The notes beneath the pieces were generated by a model. That model had not been told where the DNA came from. It was given only the letters and a program-made list of their open reading frames with translations, and did not search any database. Positions 1 through 6,799 of a stretch of DNA of 12,031 nucleotides are shown here, one piece after another. Position 1 is the stretch's first letter, and each line of letters opens with the position of its first letter. The DNA comes from Candidatus Melainabacteria bacterium (lineage in GTDB: Bacteria > Actinomycetota > Actinomycetes > Mycobacteriales > Pseudonocardiaceae): NCBI GenBank assembly GCA_903970565.1, contig CAJCJE010000262.1:1-12031 (forward strand), given 5' to 3'. The translations under genes were made by a program, and so were the position numbers.

Positions 1-1032
1 GCGCCCGCCGCGCAGTTGGGCGCCGGCCAGACGCTGAGCCTTCAGGTGACCGGGGTGGCCGACATCCCGACCAGCGTGACCGCGGTCGTATTGAACGTGA
101 CCGTCACCAATCCGACCCAGGGCAGCTTTCTCACCGTCTACCCGGACGGCCCCGAACTGCCCACCTCGTCGAACCTGAACTTCACCGCCGGGGAGACCAC
201 CGCCAACCTGGTGACGGTTCCGGTGACCGACGGCATGGTCGACTTCTACAACCTCAACGGATCGGTCGACGTGCTCGCCGACCTGTTCGGCTACTACACC
301 AGCGGCACCGGTGACACGTTCACCCCGGCCGGCCCGACCCGGCTGTTGGACACCCGAGCCGGCATCGGCGCGCCGACCGCGCAACTGGGCCCCAAGGGCA
401 CCCTCAGTCTGACCGTGGCTGGCGTCGGCGGCGTCCCGTCGAACGCGACGGCGGTGGTGCTGAACGTGACCGCGGTCAGCCCGACCGCCTCCAGCTACCT
501 GTCGGTCTACCCCGACGGGGTGGCGCAGCCGACCGCGTCGAACCTGAACTTCGGGCCCGGCCAGACCATCGCCAACCTGGTGATCGTCCCGGTGGTCGAC
601 GGGAAGGTGAACTTCTACAACCTCAACGGGAACCTCGACGTGCTCGCCGACCTGTTCGGCTACTTCACCACCGGCTCGGGTTCCACCTTCACCCCGACCA
701 GTCCGTCACGACTGCTGGACACCCGCAACGGCCTCGGCCCGCTGGGCGCCAACCAGTCGCTGAGTCTCCAGGTCGGCGGGGTCGGGAGTATTCCGGCCGA
801 CATCACCGCCGTGGTGCTGAACGTGACCGCGGTGAACCCGACCCAGGGCGGCTTCCTGTCCGTCTACCCGGACGGTCTGCCGCAGCGGCCGACCGCGTCG
901 AACCTGAACTTCAGCGCGGGCGAGATCATCCCGAACCTGGTCACGGTACCGGTGACCAACGGCAAGGTCGACATCTACAACCTCAACGGATCGGTCGACG
1001 TGCTCGCGGACGTGTTCGGCTACTACACAAGC
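1..1032 (+). repeat. Tandem protein-level repeat units of the partial secreted protein
   Basis: Three units are visible: 1-315 (partial), 316-684 (123 codons) and 685-1032 (116 codons). Conservation reaches DNA level in the core segments encoding VVLNVTAV, ASNLNF and YNLNG-x-(V/L)DVLAD. For example, the sequence around 249-280 recurs almost unchanged near 981-1012. Such identity could let the units recombine and change copy number. Confidence 0.85.
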
Positions 1033-1035
1033 TAG
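1..1035 (+). CDS. Secreted ~120-aa-repeat protein, C-terminal part (5' end outside window)
   Basis: The reading frame is open from the first base and continues a repeat unit, so the gene begins upstream; the TTG at 16 is not a believable start. The visible 344 residues are one partial and two full copies of a ~116-123 residue repeat. Each unit carries FTP-x(3)-(P/S)-x-RLLDTR, TAVVLNVT, VYPDG, (A/S)SNLNF, ANLV-x-VPV, (F/I)YNLNG and VLADLFGYYT. The protein ends directly after the last GYYTS, so the repeat is the true C-terminus. Residues are mainly small, Thr/Asn-rich and beta-prone, with no Cys and no membrane segment. From memory, such units are common in actinomycete extracellular proteins and have no established function. 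The intact paralogue in this window (start 5514) has a signal peptide, so export is inferred here too. Whether a catalytic domain lies upstream cannot be seen. Confidence 0.85.
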   Translation, partial: APAAQLGAGQTLSLQVTGVADIPTSVTAVVLNVTVTNPTQGSFLTVYPDGPELPTSSNLNFTAGETTANLVTVPVTDGMVDFYNLNGSVDVLADLFGYYTSGTGDTFTPAGPTRLLDTRAGIGAPTAQLGPKGTLSLTVAGVGGVPSNATAVVLNVTAVSPTASSYLSVYPDGVAQPTASNLNFGPGQTIANLVIVPVVDGKVNFYNLNGNLDVLADLFGYFTTGSGSTFTPTSPSRLLDTRNGLGPLGANQSLSLQVGGVGSIPADITAVVLNVTAVNPTQGGFLSVYPDGLPQRPTASNLNFSAGEIIPNLVTVPVTNGKVDIYNLNGSVDVLADVFGYYTS

Positions 1036-1052
1036 TTCGGCCGCACGTCGAT

Positions 1053-1089
1053 CCACGATGCCGAGCACGCCACGTGCTCGGCATCGTGG
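1053..1089 (+). terminator. Perfect 17-bp hairpin terminator after the repeat protein
   Basis: The arms 1053-1069 and 1073-1089 are exact reverse complements (17 bp) around a 3-nt loop (CCA). The hairpin starts 17 nt after the stop codon at 1033-1035. There is no U-tract, which is usual for actinomycete hairpin terminators. It separates the repeat gene from the flippase transcription unit. Confidence 0.85.
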
Positions 1090-1139
1090 TCCGAACCGGT
1101 TTCGCGTAGTGGCATCGGGCCACCGCCCAGGCGGTTGGC

Positions 1140-1145
1140 TACGGT
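1140..1145 (+). promoter_or_regulatory. -10 element (TACGGT) of a probable leaderless promoter
   Basis: TACGGT fits the actinobacterial TANNNT -10 pattern and lies exactly 6 nt before the GTG at 1152, so transcription would begin at or next to the start codon. No clear -35 and no Shine-Dalgarno sequence are seen. The element follows the 1053-1089 terminator, where a new transcription unit is expected. Confidence 0.55.
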
Positions 1146-1151
1146 GACCCG

Positions 1152-2588
1152 GTGCGCGCGACGACCGGGCTTCGACATCGGGCCGGCCCACCGGTTCTGA
1201 TGGCCGGTGGGCTGGCCGTGGTCGGGGTGGCCGGTTACGGCTTCGTCGCACTCTCCGGCCACACCCTGCCGGCGAAGGACGCGGCCGGGGTCGCCGCCCT
1301 CTACCTGTTGATCAACCTGATCGGGCCGGGCGTGTTCTCCGCCCTGGAACAGGAGACCAGCCGCACGGTCAGTGCCGAACTCGCCACCGGCGGCTCGATC
1401 CTGGCCGTGCGCCGCCGGGCGGCCACGGTCGGCCTCGGGCTGCTGCTGGCGCTGCTGGTCGTGCTGGCCGGGCTCGCGCCAGTGCTGGTGCCCACCACGT
1501 TGGGCGGCAACACCGGCCTGTTCGGCGCGCTGGTGCTCGGCACCGTGACCTCCGGCCTGGTCTACCTGGCACGCGGCCTGCTGGCCGGCACCCGGCGCTT
1601 CACCGGCTACGCGGTGACCCTCGCCGGTGAGGGCGTCACCCGCCTGCTGCCCTGCGTACTGCTCGCCCTGTTCGGCGCGGCCAGCGCGACCGGGTACGCG
1701 GTGGCCTTCGCGCTGGGTTCGATGTTCGGCGCGGCAGCGGCCTGGCCCTGGCTGCGCAACCTGGCCGCCGCCACGCCAGCAGCCGACGCGCTGCCCACTA
1801 CCGGCGCCGCGCTGCCCACTACCGGCGCCACCATCCCGGCAACCGCTGCCGCCGGCCCGACGGCCGAGGGGGGGCCGCGCTCGTCGGCCGCCGGGATGAC
1901 CCACCGGCTGCTGCTGCTGGTCGGCTCGACCACGATGTCCCAGCTCCTGGCCAATCTGGCGCCCATCGTGGTGGCCGGCAGGCTCACCGGGAACGCGCCG
2001 GTCGCGGCGGCGTTCACCTCGGCGTTCGTGCTGGCCCGGCTGCCGCTGACCGCGTTCACCCCGGTCCAGGCGCTGATGCTGCCGACGCTCACCGCGGCGG
2101 CGGCCAGGGGCGAGGTGGCCACGGTGCGCCGCAGGCTGGGCCTGATCGTGGCCGCCGCGGCCGGGGTCGGCCTGCTCGGCACGCTGGCCGCCGGCACGCT
2201 GGGGCCGTGGGCGGTGCGGGTTCTGTTCGGCGCCAAGGTCGACCTCGGCTGGCCGGTGCTGACCGCGTTGGGCGCGAGCACCCTGCTGCTGATGCTCGCC
2301 CTGGTCCTGCAACCCGGTCTGGTGGCCCTGCGCCAGCACCGGATGGCGGCCGGGTCCTGGCTGACCGGCGCGCTCGCGCTGACCGGGCTGCTGTTGCTGC
2401 CCGGCGATCCGCTGCACGCGGCGATCATCGCCCAGCTGGTCGGCTCCGCGCTGGTGGTGGTCGGCATGGCCGCGACCCTGTTCGTGGTCGTCGGCCGCAG
2501 CTCCGGGACATCCGCGATCGTGGCGCAGCCGGTGCCGATGTCCGCGACGGCCGTTTCGGCGACCGCCGACCAGCCGCCGACCGCCTGA
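1152..2588 (+). CDS. Polytopic membrane protein, Wzx/MATE-like lipid-linked sugar flippase candidate
   Basis: The 478-residue product is almost entirely hydrophobic helices in two halves (about residues 14-202 and 250-449). A polar, Ala/Pro/Thr-rich linker (203-249) joins them, and a hydrophilic tail (450-478) follows. The layout and the short EQETSR motif after the second helix resemble polysaccharide-biosynthesis flippases of the MOP superfamily (Wzx/MurJ/MATE). The likely role is moving a polyprenyl-linked sugar across the plasma membrane. This is inferred from topology and from the glycosyltransferases downstream. GTG 1152 is chosen because a TANNNT element sits 6 nt upstream; ATG 1200 would remove the N-terminal basic segment. 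The next gene begins 14 nt after the stop. The position before a GT2-DUF2304 pair recalls mycobacterial Rv3630. The substrate cannot be read from the sequence. Confidence 0.8.
   Translation: MRATTGLRHRAGPPVLMAGGLAVVGVAGYGFVALSGHTLPAKDAAGVAALYLLINLIGPGVFSALEQETSRTVSAELATGGSILAVRRRAATVGLGLLLALLVVLAGLAPVLVPTTLGGNTGLFGALVLGTVTSGLVYLARGLLAGTRRFTGYAVTLAGEGVTRLLPCVLLALFGAASATGYAVAFALGSMFGAAAAWPWLRNLAAATPAADALPTTGAALPTTGATIPATAAAGPTAEGGPRSSAAGMTHRLLLLVGSTTMSQLLANLAPIVVAGRLTGNAPVAAAFTSAFVLARLPLTAFTPVQALMLPTLTAAAARGEVATVRRRLGLIVAAAAGVGLLGTLAAGTLGPWAVRVLFGAKVDLGWPVLTALGASTLLLMLALVLQPGLVALRQHRMAAGSWLTGALALTGLLLLPGDPLHAAIIAQLVGSALVVVGMAATLFVVVGRSSGTSAIVAQPVPMSATAVSATADQPPTA
1788..1829 (+). repeat. Exact 21-bp tandem duplication in the flippase linker
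   Basis: Positions 1788-1808 and 1809-1829 are identical 21-mers in frame, encoding ALPTTGA twice. They fall in the polar linker between the two membrane halves, where an insertion of seven residues should be tolerated. Exact identity including third positions suggests a recent slippage or duplication event. Confidence 0.9.
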
Positions 2589-2590
2589 TC

Positions 2591-2596
2591 TACGCT
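2591..2596 (+). promoter_or_regulatory. -10 element (TACGCT) of a probable leaderless promoter for the GT2 gene
   Basis: TACGCT begins 3 nt after the flippase stop codon and ends 6 nt before the GTG at 2603. The GT2 gene lacks a Shine-Dalgarno sequence, so a second, internal transcription start giving a leaderless message is plausible. No recognisable -35 is seen. Confidence 0.45.
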
Positions 2597-2602
2597 GTCT
2601 CC

Positions 2603-3379
2603 GTGCCGAAAGACGCCCACCGGGACAGAGCGCTGATCGTCGTGCCTGCCTGGAACGAGGAGCAGTGCGTCGGCGCCACGATCGCCGAGATTCACCGGGC
2701 GCTGCCCGACGCCGCCGTACTGGTGGTCGACGACGGCTCGACCGACCGGACCGTCGCGGTCGCCAGGGCGGCCGGCGCCCGCGTGCTCGAACTGTCCTAC
2801 AACCTCGGTGTCGGGGGCGCGATGCGCGCCGGCTTCCGCTACGCCGTGCGCAACGGCTACACCGCCGCCGTCCAGGTCGACGCGGACGGCCAGCACAACC
2901 CGCACGACCTGCCGGTCCTGCTGGCCAAGCTGGCCGAGGCGGACGTGGTGATCGGCAGCCGGTTCGCGGTCAGGGACGACTACCAGGTCGGCGGACCGCG
3001 CCGCTGGGCGATGGTGTTGCTGGCCAAGGTGATGTCCCGGTTGGCGCACACCCGGCTGACCGACACCACCTCCGGTTTCCGAGCGACCGGACCGCGCGCG
3101 CTGCCGCTGTTCGCGGAGCACTATCCGGTGGAGTACCTGGGCGACACGGTGGAGTCGCTGGTGATCGCGCTGCGCGCGGGCTGCCGAGTGGTCGAGGTGC
3201 CGGCCAGGATGCGGGCCCGGCGCGGCGGCCGGCCCAGTCACCGGCCGATCAAGGCCGGTATCTACCTGGTTCGGGCCACCTTCGCGCTGCTGCTGGCCCT
3301 GGTGCGCCGGTGGGACGTCACGGTCGACCTGCCGCCCCTTCCGGTGCTGCCCGAGGTCGAGAGCGGGATAACCCAGTGA
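2603..3379 (+). CDS. GT2 glycosyltransferase, polyprenyl-phosphate-sugar synthase-like (PpgS/DPM1 type)
   Basis: The 258-residue product has a GT-A fold with PAWNEE (15-20), VVDDGSTD (41-48), NLGVGGAMRAGF (67-78), DADGQHNP (93-100, the metal-binding DxD) and DTTSGFR (154-160). These are hallmarks of dolichyl/polyprenyl-phosphate sugar synthases, which transfer a sugar from a nucleotide donor to a lipid phosphate on the cytoplasmic face. Only one short hydrophobic helix (about 217-235) is present, so membrane association may need a partner. The adjacent DUF2304 protein fits that role. The reading frame is open well upstream, but alignment of the N-terminus to the family and the TANNNT element support GTG 2603. 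Its stop overlaps the next start (GTGA at 3376-3379). The closest characterised relative by context is mycobacterial PpgS (Rv3631), recalled and not searched. The sugar is unknown. Confidence 0.85.
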   Translation: MPKDAHRDRALIVVPAWNEEQCVGATIAEIHRALPDAAVLVVDDGSTDRTVAVARAAGARVLELSYNLGVGGAMRAGFRYAVRNGYTAAVQVDADGQHNPHDLPVLLAKLAEADVVIGSRFAVRDDYQVGGPRRWAMVLLAKVMSRLAHTRLTDTTSGFRATGPRALPLFAEHYPVEYLGDTVESLVIALRAGCRVVEVPARMRARRGGRPSHRPIKAGIYLVRATFALLLALVRRWDVTVDLPPLPVLPEVESGITQ

Positions 3380-3792
3380 ACTCGTATCTGGTCGCGCTGG
3401 TCGGCAGCCTCCTGGTGCTGGCCGGCATCTTCGAACTGCTGCGCCGCCGCCAGCTCAGCGAGAAGTACGCCGTGCTGTGGCTGGTGGTCGGCGTGCTGCT
3501 GCTGGTGCTGACGATCTTCCCGCGCCTGCTGTCCTCGGTCAGCCGCGCGGTCGGCATCGCGATCCCGACGAACCTGTTGTTCTTCGTCGGCATCGTGTTC
3601 CTCATCGGCGTCTGCCTGCACCTGTCCTGGGAGATGTCCAGGCTGGAGAACGAGACCCGCAAGCTGGCCGAGGATCTGGCCATCCTGCGCCTGGAACTGC
3701 TCGAACTGCGCGGCGGCGAACCCCGGTACCCCGAACCGGGACAGCAGGAGCTGGTGGCCGACGAGAGCGCCGGCCGGCCGGCGCAGGACTGA
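3376..3792 (+). CDS. DUF2304 small membrane protein, accessory to the GT2 enzyme
   Basis: The 138-residue protein has three hydrophobic segments (about 3-21, 32-48 and 64-83). The loop RRRQLSEKYAVLW follows the first helix and is characteristic of DUF2304. A charged, heptad-like cytoplasmic segment (84-112, rich in Leu/Glu/Arg) probably forms a coiled coil. The tail is polar. The GTG start overlaps the preceding stop by 4 bp, indicating translational coupling and matched synthesis with the GT2 enzyme. In mycobacteria the equivalent neighbour, Rv3632, is reported to boost the activity of the polyprenyl-phospho-sugar synthase Rv3631. A scaffold or membrane anchor role is inferred here. Confidence 0.8.
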   Translation: MNSYLVALVGSLLVLAGIFELLRRRQLSEKYAVLWLVVGVLLLVLTIFPRLLSSVSRAVGIAIPTNLLFFVGIVFLIGVCLHLSWEMSRLENETRKLAEDLAILRLELLELRGGEPRYPEPGQQELVADESAGRPAQD

Positions 3793-3805
3793 CCGCGGCC
3801 AGGGT

Positions 3806-3813
3806 GGAGAGGG
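3806..3813 (+). promoter_or_regulatory. Shine-Dalgarno (GGAGAGGG) that fixes the TTG start at 3821
   Basis: A strong purine-rich site lies 7 nt before TTG 3821. The next in-frame ATG (3851) would delete the conserved first beta-strand before MPYYGD, so the rare TTG start is preferred. Confidence 0.65.
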
Positions 3814-3820
3814 TTTTTCG

Positions 3821-4774
3821 TTGAGCACCGCGAACATCGTGGACATCCTCATGCCGTACTACGGCGACGTGCCGCTGATGCAGGCCGCGGTGCGCAGCGT
3901 GCTCGCGCAGGACGATCCCGGTTGGCGGCTGACCGTGGTGGACGACGGCCGCGCGGCGGGCGTGCCGGAGTGGTTCGCCGGCATCGACGACGACCGGGTG
4001 CGGTATCTGCGCAACGAGCACAACCTCGGCGTCACCGGGAACTTCAACCGGTGCCTGGAACTGGTCGAACACGAACTGGTCGTCCTGCTCGGCTGTGACG
4101 ACCTGCTGCTGCCGAACTACGTGCGCACGGTGCTCGGCGTATACGCCGACGTGCCGGACGCGGCCGTGGTCCAGCCCGGCGTGGTGACCATCGACGGGGC
4201 CGGCCGGCCGGTGCGCACGCTGACCGACGAGGCCAAGCGCCGGCTCTACGCGCCCCGGTTCACCGGCCGCTGCGAACTGGCCGGACAGCCGCTGGCGGTG
4301 AGCCTGCTGCGCGGCGACTGGCTGTACTTCCCGTCGCTGTGCTGGCGCGCCGAGGCCATCGCCGGCCTTCGCTTCCGCGCCGATCTCGGCGTGATCCAGG
4401 ATCTGGCGTTCCTGCTCGACCTGGTCCGCCGGGACGGCAAGCTGGTCGCCGAGGACACCGTGTGTTTCCGGTACCGGCGGCATCGGGGCAGCGAGTCGGC
4501 CACGACCGCCGTGCAGGGCTCCCGGTTCGTCGAGGCCGGTGAGTTCTTCGCCGACGCGGCCGAGGAGATGGCCGACCACGGTTGGCCCAGGGCCGCCAGG
4601 GTGGCCCGGCGGCACCTGTCCTCCCGGCTGTTCGCGCTGACCATGCTGCCGCAGGCACTGCGCCAGCCGGGCCGCCCCGCGGTCGGCGCGCTGGCCGAGC
4701 ACGTGTTCGGCACTCCGGCGGCCGGGCTCGGTCGCCGACGCGGGTCGGTATGGTCCCACCATGCCAACGACTGA
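3821..4774 (+). CDS. GT2 family glycosyltransferase (second, distinct enzyme)
   Basis: The 317-residue product has GT-A signatures: MPYYGD (11-16), VVDDG (39-43), NLGVTGNFN (68-76) and LLGCDDLLLP (89-98), in which CDD is the metal/donor-binding position. IQDLAFLLD (192-200) corresponds to the catalytic-base region and FRYRRH (216-221) lies C-terminal. There are no membrane helices, so it is a cytoplasmic enzyme acting on a soluble or membrane-surface acceptor. It differs from the upstream GT2 by lacking the polyprenyl-phosphate synthase pattern and by having a longer C-terminal region. It begins 28 nt after the DUF2304 gene and overlaps the methyltransferase start by 14 nt, consistent with one operon. 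Donor and acceptor are unknown; adding a second residue to a lipid-linked sugar is one possibility. The start is TTG, set by a strong ribosome binding site. Confidence 0.85.
   Translation: MSTANIVDILMPYYGDVPLMQAAVRSVLAQDDPGWRLTVVDDGRAAGVPEWFAGIDDDRVRYLRNEHNLGVTGNFNRCLELVEHELVVLLGCDDLLLPNYVRTVLGVYADVPDAAVVQPGVVTIDGAGRPVRTLTDEAKRRLYAPRFTGRCELAGQPLAVSLLRGDWLYFPSLCWRAEAIAGLRFRADLGVIQDLAFLLDLVRRDGKLVAEDTVCFRYRRHRGSESATTAVQGSRFVEAGEFFADAAEEMADHGWPRAARVARRHLSSRLFALTMLPQALRQPGRPAVGALAEHVFGTPAAGLGRRRGSVWSHHAND
4749..4754 (+). promoter_or_regulatory. -10 element (TATGGT) of a probable leaderless promoter inside the GT2 3' end
   Basis: TATGGT lies within the last codons of the preceding gene and ends 6 nt before ATG 4761. 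There is no Shine-Dalgarno sequence before this ATG. The spacing matches the elements at 1140, 2591 and 9060. Confidence 0.5.
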
Positions 4775-5366
4775 AGCCACCGAAGGTTCGGACTACACCG
4801 ACCGGCTGGTCCGCCTGCAACAGCCACTGTGGAAGCGCGCGCTGGACGTGCAGGCGCCGTACCGGTGGAACGTTCGGCGGTTGTTCGGTGACCGGGAGGT
4901 GCTGGACGTCGGCTGCGGCATCGGCCGCAACCTCGCCCACCTGGCCCCGCGCGGGGTCGGCGTCGACCACAACGAGACCTCGGTGCGGTTGTGCCGGGAG
5001 CGCGGGCTGACCGCGTTCAGCACCGCCGAGTTCGGCAAGACCGACTACGCCAGGCCCGGCCGGTTCGGCGGTCTGCTGGCCGCGCACCTGATCGAACACC
5101 TCACCCGGCCGGTCGCGGTCGAGGTGCTGGCCGGCTACCTGGACTACTTGGCTCCCGGCGCGCGGGTGGTGTTCATCTGCCCGCAGGAACGCGGCTACGC
5201 CACCGACTCGACGCACGTCACCTTCACCGACTTCGACGGTCTCGAAGACGTCGCCGGCCAACTCGGCCTGCACGTCGTCCGGCGGTTGTCCTTCCCCCTG
5301 CCCCGAGTCGCCGGACCGGTGTTCCCGTATAACGAATTCATCCTGCTGGCGACCAAACCCGCCTGA
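4761..5366 (+). CDS. Class I SAM-dependent methyltransferase
   Basis: The 201-residue protein carries the SAM-binding motif I LDVGCGIGRN (48-57), the acidic residue after strand 2 in GVGVDHN (65-71) and AAHLIEHL (107-114) at the motif IV position. A later segment, PQERGYATDSTHVTF (141-155), may contribute to acceptor binding. This is the compact Methyltransf_11/23 type, usually acting on small molecules or sugars/lipids. The gene overlaps the end of the GT2 gene by 14 nt and closes the same-strand cluster, so O-methylation of a glycan or glycolipid made by the cluster is inferred. It is not a recognised named enzyme. The TATGGT element suggests it can also be transcribed alone. Confidence 0.85.
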   Translation: MPTTEATEGSDYTDRLVRLQQPLWKRALDVQAPYRWNVRRLFGDREVLDVGCGIGRNLAHLAPRGVGVDHNETSVRLCRERGLTAFSTAEFGKTDYARPGRFGGLLAAHLIEHLTRPVAVEVLAGYLDYLAPGARVVFICPQERGYATDSTHVTFTDFDGLEDVAGQLGLHVVRRLSFPLPRVAGPVFPYNEFILLATKPA

Positions 5367-5497
5367 GCGCAGGCTTCTCATCTCGGCTGTTGTCCGACAT
5401 CGGATCGTGCGCGGAGATGTGTCTTGTTATACCGATACCGATGGGCGTGCCCGTCTGGCAGGATGGCGGCTGGTGCGGGGATTCTCTTACATGTGTC

Positions 5498-5503
5498 AGG
5501 GGG
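5498..5503 (+). promoter_or_regulatory. Shine-Dalgarno (AGGGGG) that fixes the start at 5514
   Basis: AGGGGG lies 10 nt before ATG 5514. The same frame is open from TTG 5424, but that 30-residue extension would place a polar, Gly-rich stretch ahead of a well-formed signal peptide. ATG 5514 is therefore the start. Confidence 0.7.
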
Positions 5504-5513
5504 CTCCTTCCTC

Positions 5514-6725
5514 ATGAAACCTGTCAGATCCGGCGTGCTCGTGGCCGGCATGGCCGCGCTCGCCCTGAGCTGCGGCGCGTTACCGGCGCAGGCCGCGCCC
5601 ACACACTCGACAACGCCGAGACCGGCCGCCGGCACCACGGCTCCCACCGGCTCGACGTACACCCCGGTGGCGCCGCAACGCCTGTTGGACACCCGCAGCT
5701 TCAACCAGCAGATCCCGGCCTACTCAGGTCTCGGCCTCGGTATGCCCGACAGCGTCCCGACCAACGCGACCGCCGTCGTACTGGACCTCGTCGGAACCGA
5801 CAGCGTCGCGGGGACGTACCTGTCCGTCAGCCCGGCCGGGCCGCCGCCCGCCACTCCGGTGTCGAACCTCAATCTGGCCGCCGGCGAAACCAGGGCGAAC
5901 CTGGTGACCGTCGAGATCGGCATCGACGACGAGCAGAGCGTGACGATCACCGCAGGCCCGGCCGCCGTGGACGCGATCGTCGACCTGGAGGGCTACTACG
6001 CGCCGGACACCGGAGCCGGCTTCACGCCCATGACACCGACCAGGGTGCTGGACACCCGGACGGGCGCGCCGGTCGGCCAGGGTGTCACGCAGGTTCTCGA
6101 CCTCTCCGCCCAGGTTCCGGCCGGCGCGACGGCGGCCGTGTTCAACCTGACCGGTCTGGACGCGACCACCGGCACGTACGTCACCGCGTTCCCGGACGGC
6201 ACGACCCAGCCCGTGGCATCCAACCTGAACCTGGCGCCCGGCGTGATCACGCCGAACCTGGTCACCGTGGCGATCAGCCCAGACCGCAAGGTCGACCTCT
6301 ACAACGCCTACGGCTCGGTCGACCTCGTCGCCGACCTCGCCGGCTACTACGCCCCCGGTTCCGGGCAGTCGTTCTATCCGCTCTCGCCGATCCGGGTGCT
6401 GGACACCAGGGACGCGAACGGCAACCCGCTCAACCCGATCAGCCAGAACCAGAGCCGGACGCTGGACCTGAGCCACTGGCTGCCCTCGACGGCGACCGCG
6501 ACGGTGTTCAACCTGACCGGTACCAACGTCACCCAGGCCACGTTCCTGACCGCGTCCCCGGACGGCACGCCCCGGCCGGTGGCGTCGAACCTGAACCTGG
6601 TGCCCGGCCAGACCTCGGCCAACCTCTCGGTGGTGGCGCTGAACCCCGGTCAGGTCGTGGACCTGTACAACCTCAACGGACAGGTGGACGCGATCGTCGA
6701 CCTCTCCGGCTACTTCGCCCCCTGA
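5514..6725 (+). CDS. Secreted three-repeat protein, paralogue of the protein at 1-1035
   Basis: The 403-residue protein opens with a Sec signal peptide (basic MKPVR, hydrophobic core to about residue 20, probable cleavage at AQA-AP near 27/28). A Thr/Pro-rich linker (28-47) follows, then three ~120-residue repeats at about 48-168, 169-285 and 286-403. Each repeat has RLLDTR or RVLDTR, a TAVVLDL/TAAVFNLTG strand, SNLNL, ANLV/PNLV and YNLNG-x-VD-x-IVDL-GYY. The first copy has lost the YNLNG loop (SVTITAGPAAVD instead). Cys20 lies in the hydrophobic core but lacks a proper lipobox, so a free secreted protein is more likely than a lipoprotein. There is no sorting signal or C-terminal anchor. The function is unknown; the position beside envelope-glycan genes suggests a surface role. 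It has its own ribosome binding site and ends at a bidirectional terminator. Confidence 0.85.
   Translation: MKPVRSGVLVAGMAALALSCGALPAQAAPTHSTTPRPAAGTTAPTGSTYTPVAPQRLLDTRSFNQQIPAYSGLGLGMPDSVPTNATAVVLDLVGTDSVAGTYLSVSPAGPPPATPVSNLNLAAGETRANLVTVEIGIDDEQSVTITAGPAAVDAIVDLEGYYAPDTGAGFTPMTPTRVLDTRTGAPVGQGVTQVLDLSAQVPAGATAAVFNLTGLDATTGTYVTAFPDGTTQPVASNLNLAPGVITPNLVTVAISPDRKVDLYNAYGSVDLVADLAGYYAPGSGQSFYPLSPIRVLDTRDANGNPLNPISQNQSRTLDLSHWLPSTATATVFNLTGTNVTQATFLTASPDGTPRPVASNLNLVPGQTSANLSVVALNPGQVVDLYNLNGQVDAIVDLSGYFAP
5655..6722 (+). repeat. Three tandem repeat units of the intact secreted protein
   Basis: The units are 5655-6017 (121 codons), 6018-6368 (117) and 6369-6722 (118). They match the units in 1-1032 in motif order but are more diverged from each other, with first-unit motifs weakened. 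This suggests an older array than the one at the window start. Confidence 0.85.
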
Positions 6726-6727
6726 CC

Positions 6728-6771
6728 GAGCGGTGGGGTGGCCGGCGAACTCACCGGCCATCCCACCGTTC
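6728..6771. terminator. Bidirectional hairpin terminator between convergent genes
   Basis: The arms 6728-6745 and 6754-6771 pair over 18 positions with two G-U pairs, around an 8-nt loop. The hairpin begins 3 nt after the stop of the plus-strand repeat gene and lies 28 nt beyond the stop of the minus-strand gene ending at 6800. It can therefore end transcription from both sides. Confidence 0.8.
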
Positions 6772-6799
6772 CGGACTGTCCACTGTGGTCGCTGCGGGG

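Noticed and set aside
1..1032. Regularly spaced DNA repeats considered as a CRISPR-like or mobile-element array
   Set aside because: The ~350-370-nt period is in frame and encodes conserved protein motifs, so it is a protein repeat.
2207..2602. Upstream in-frame extension of the first GT2
   Set aside because: It lies entirely within the flippase gene and translates to Arg/Ala-rich sequence. The family N-terminus begins at 2603.
1032..3241. Long minus-strand open frames opposite the flippase and first GT2
   Set aside because: Their translations are Gln/Arg/Gly-rich shadows. The plus strand has clear membrane helices and GT2 motifs in the same stretch.
3602..5381. Long minus-strand open frames opposite the second GT2 and methyltransferase
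   Set aside because: They show no motifs or ribosome binding sites, and the plus-strand genes carry complete family signatures.
5424..5513. 30-residue N-terminal extension of the three-repeat protein from TTG 5424
   Set aside because: ATG 5514 has a good Shine-Dalgarno and begins a standard signal peptide.
5571..5573. Cys20 of the three-repeat protein as a lipoprotein cysteine
   Set aside because: The preceding residues (A-L-S) do not fit a lipobox, and a good signal peptidase I site (AQA) follows seven residues later.
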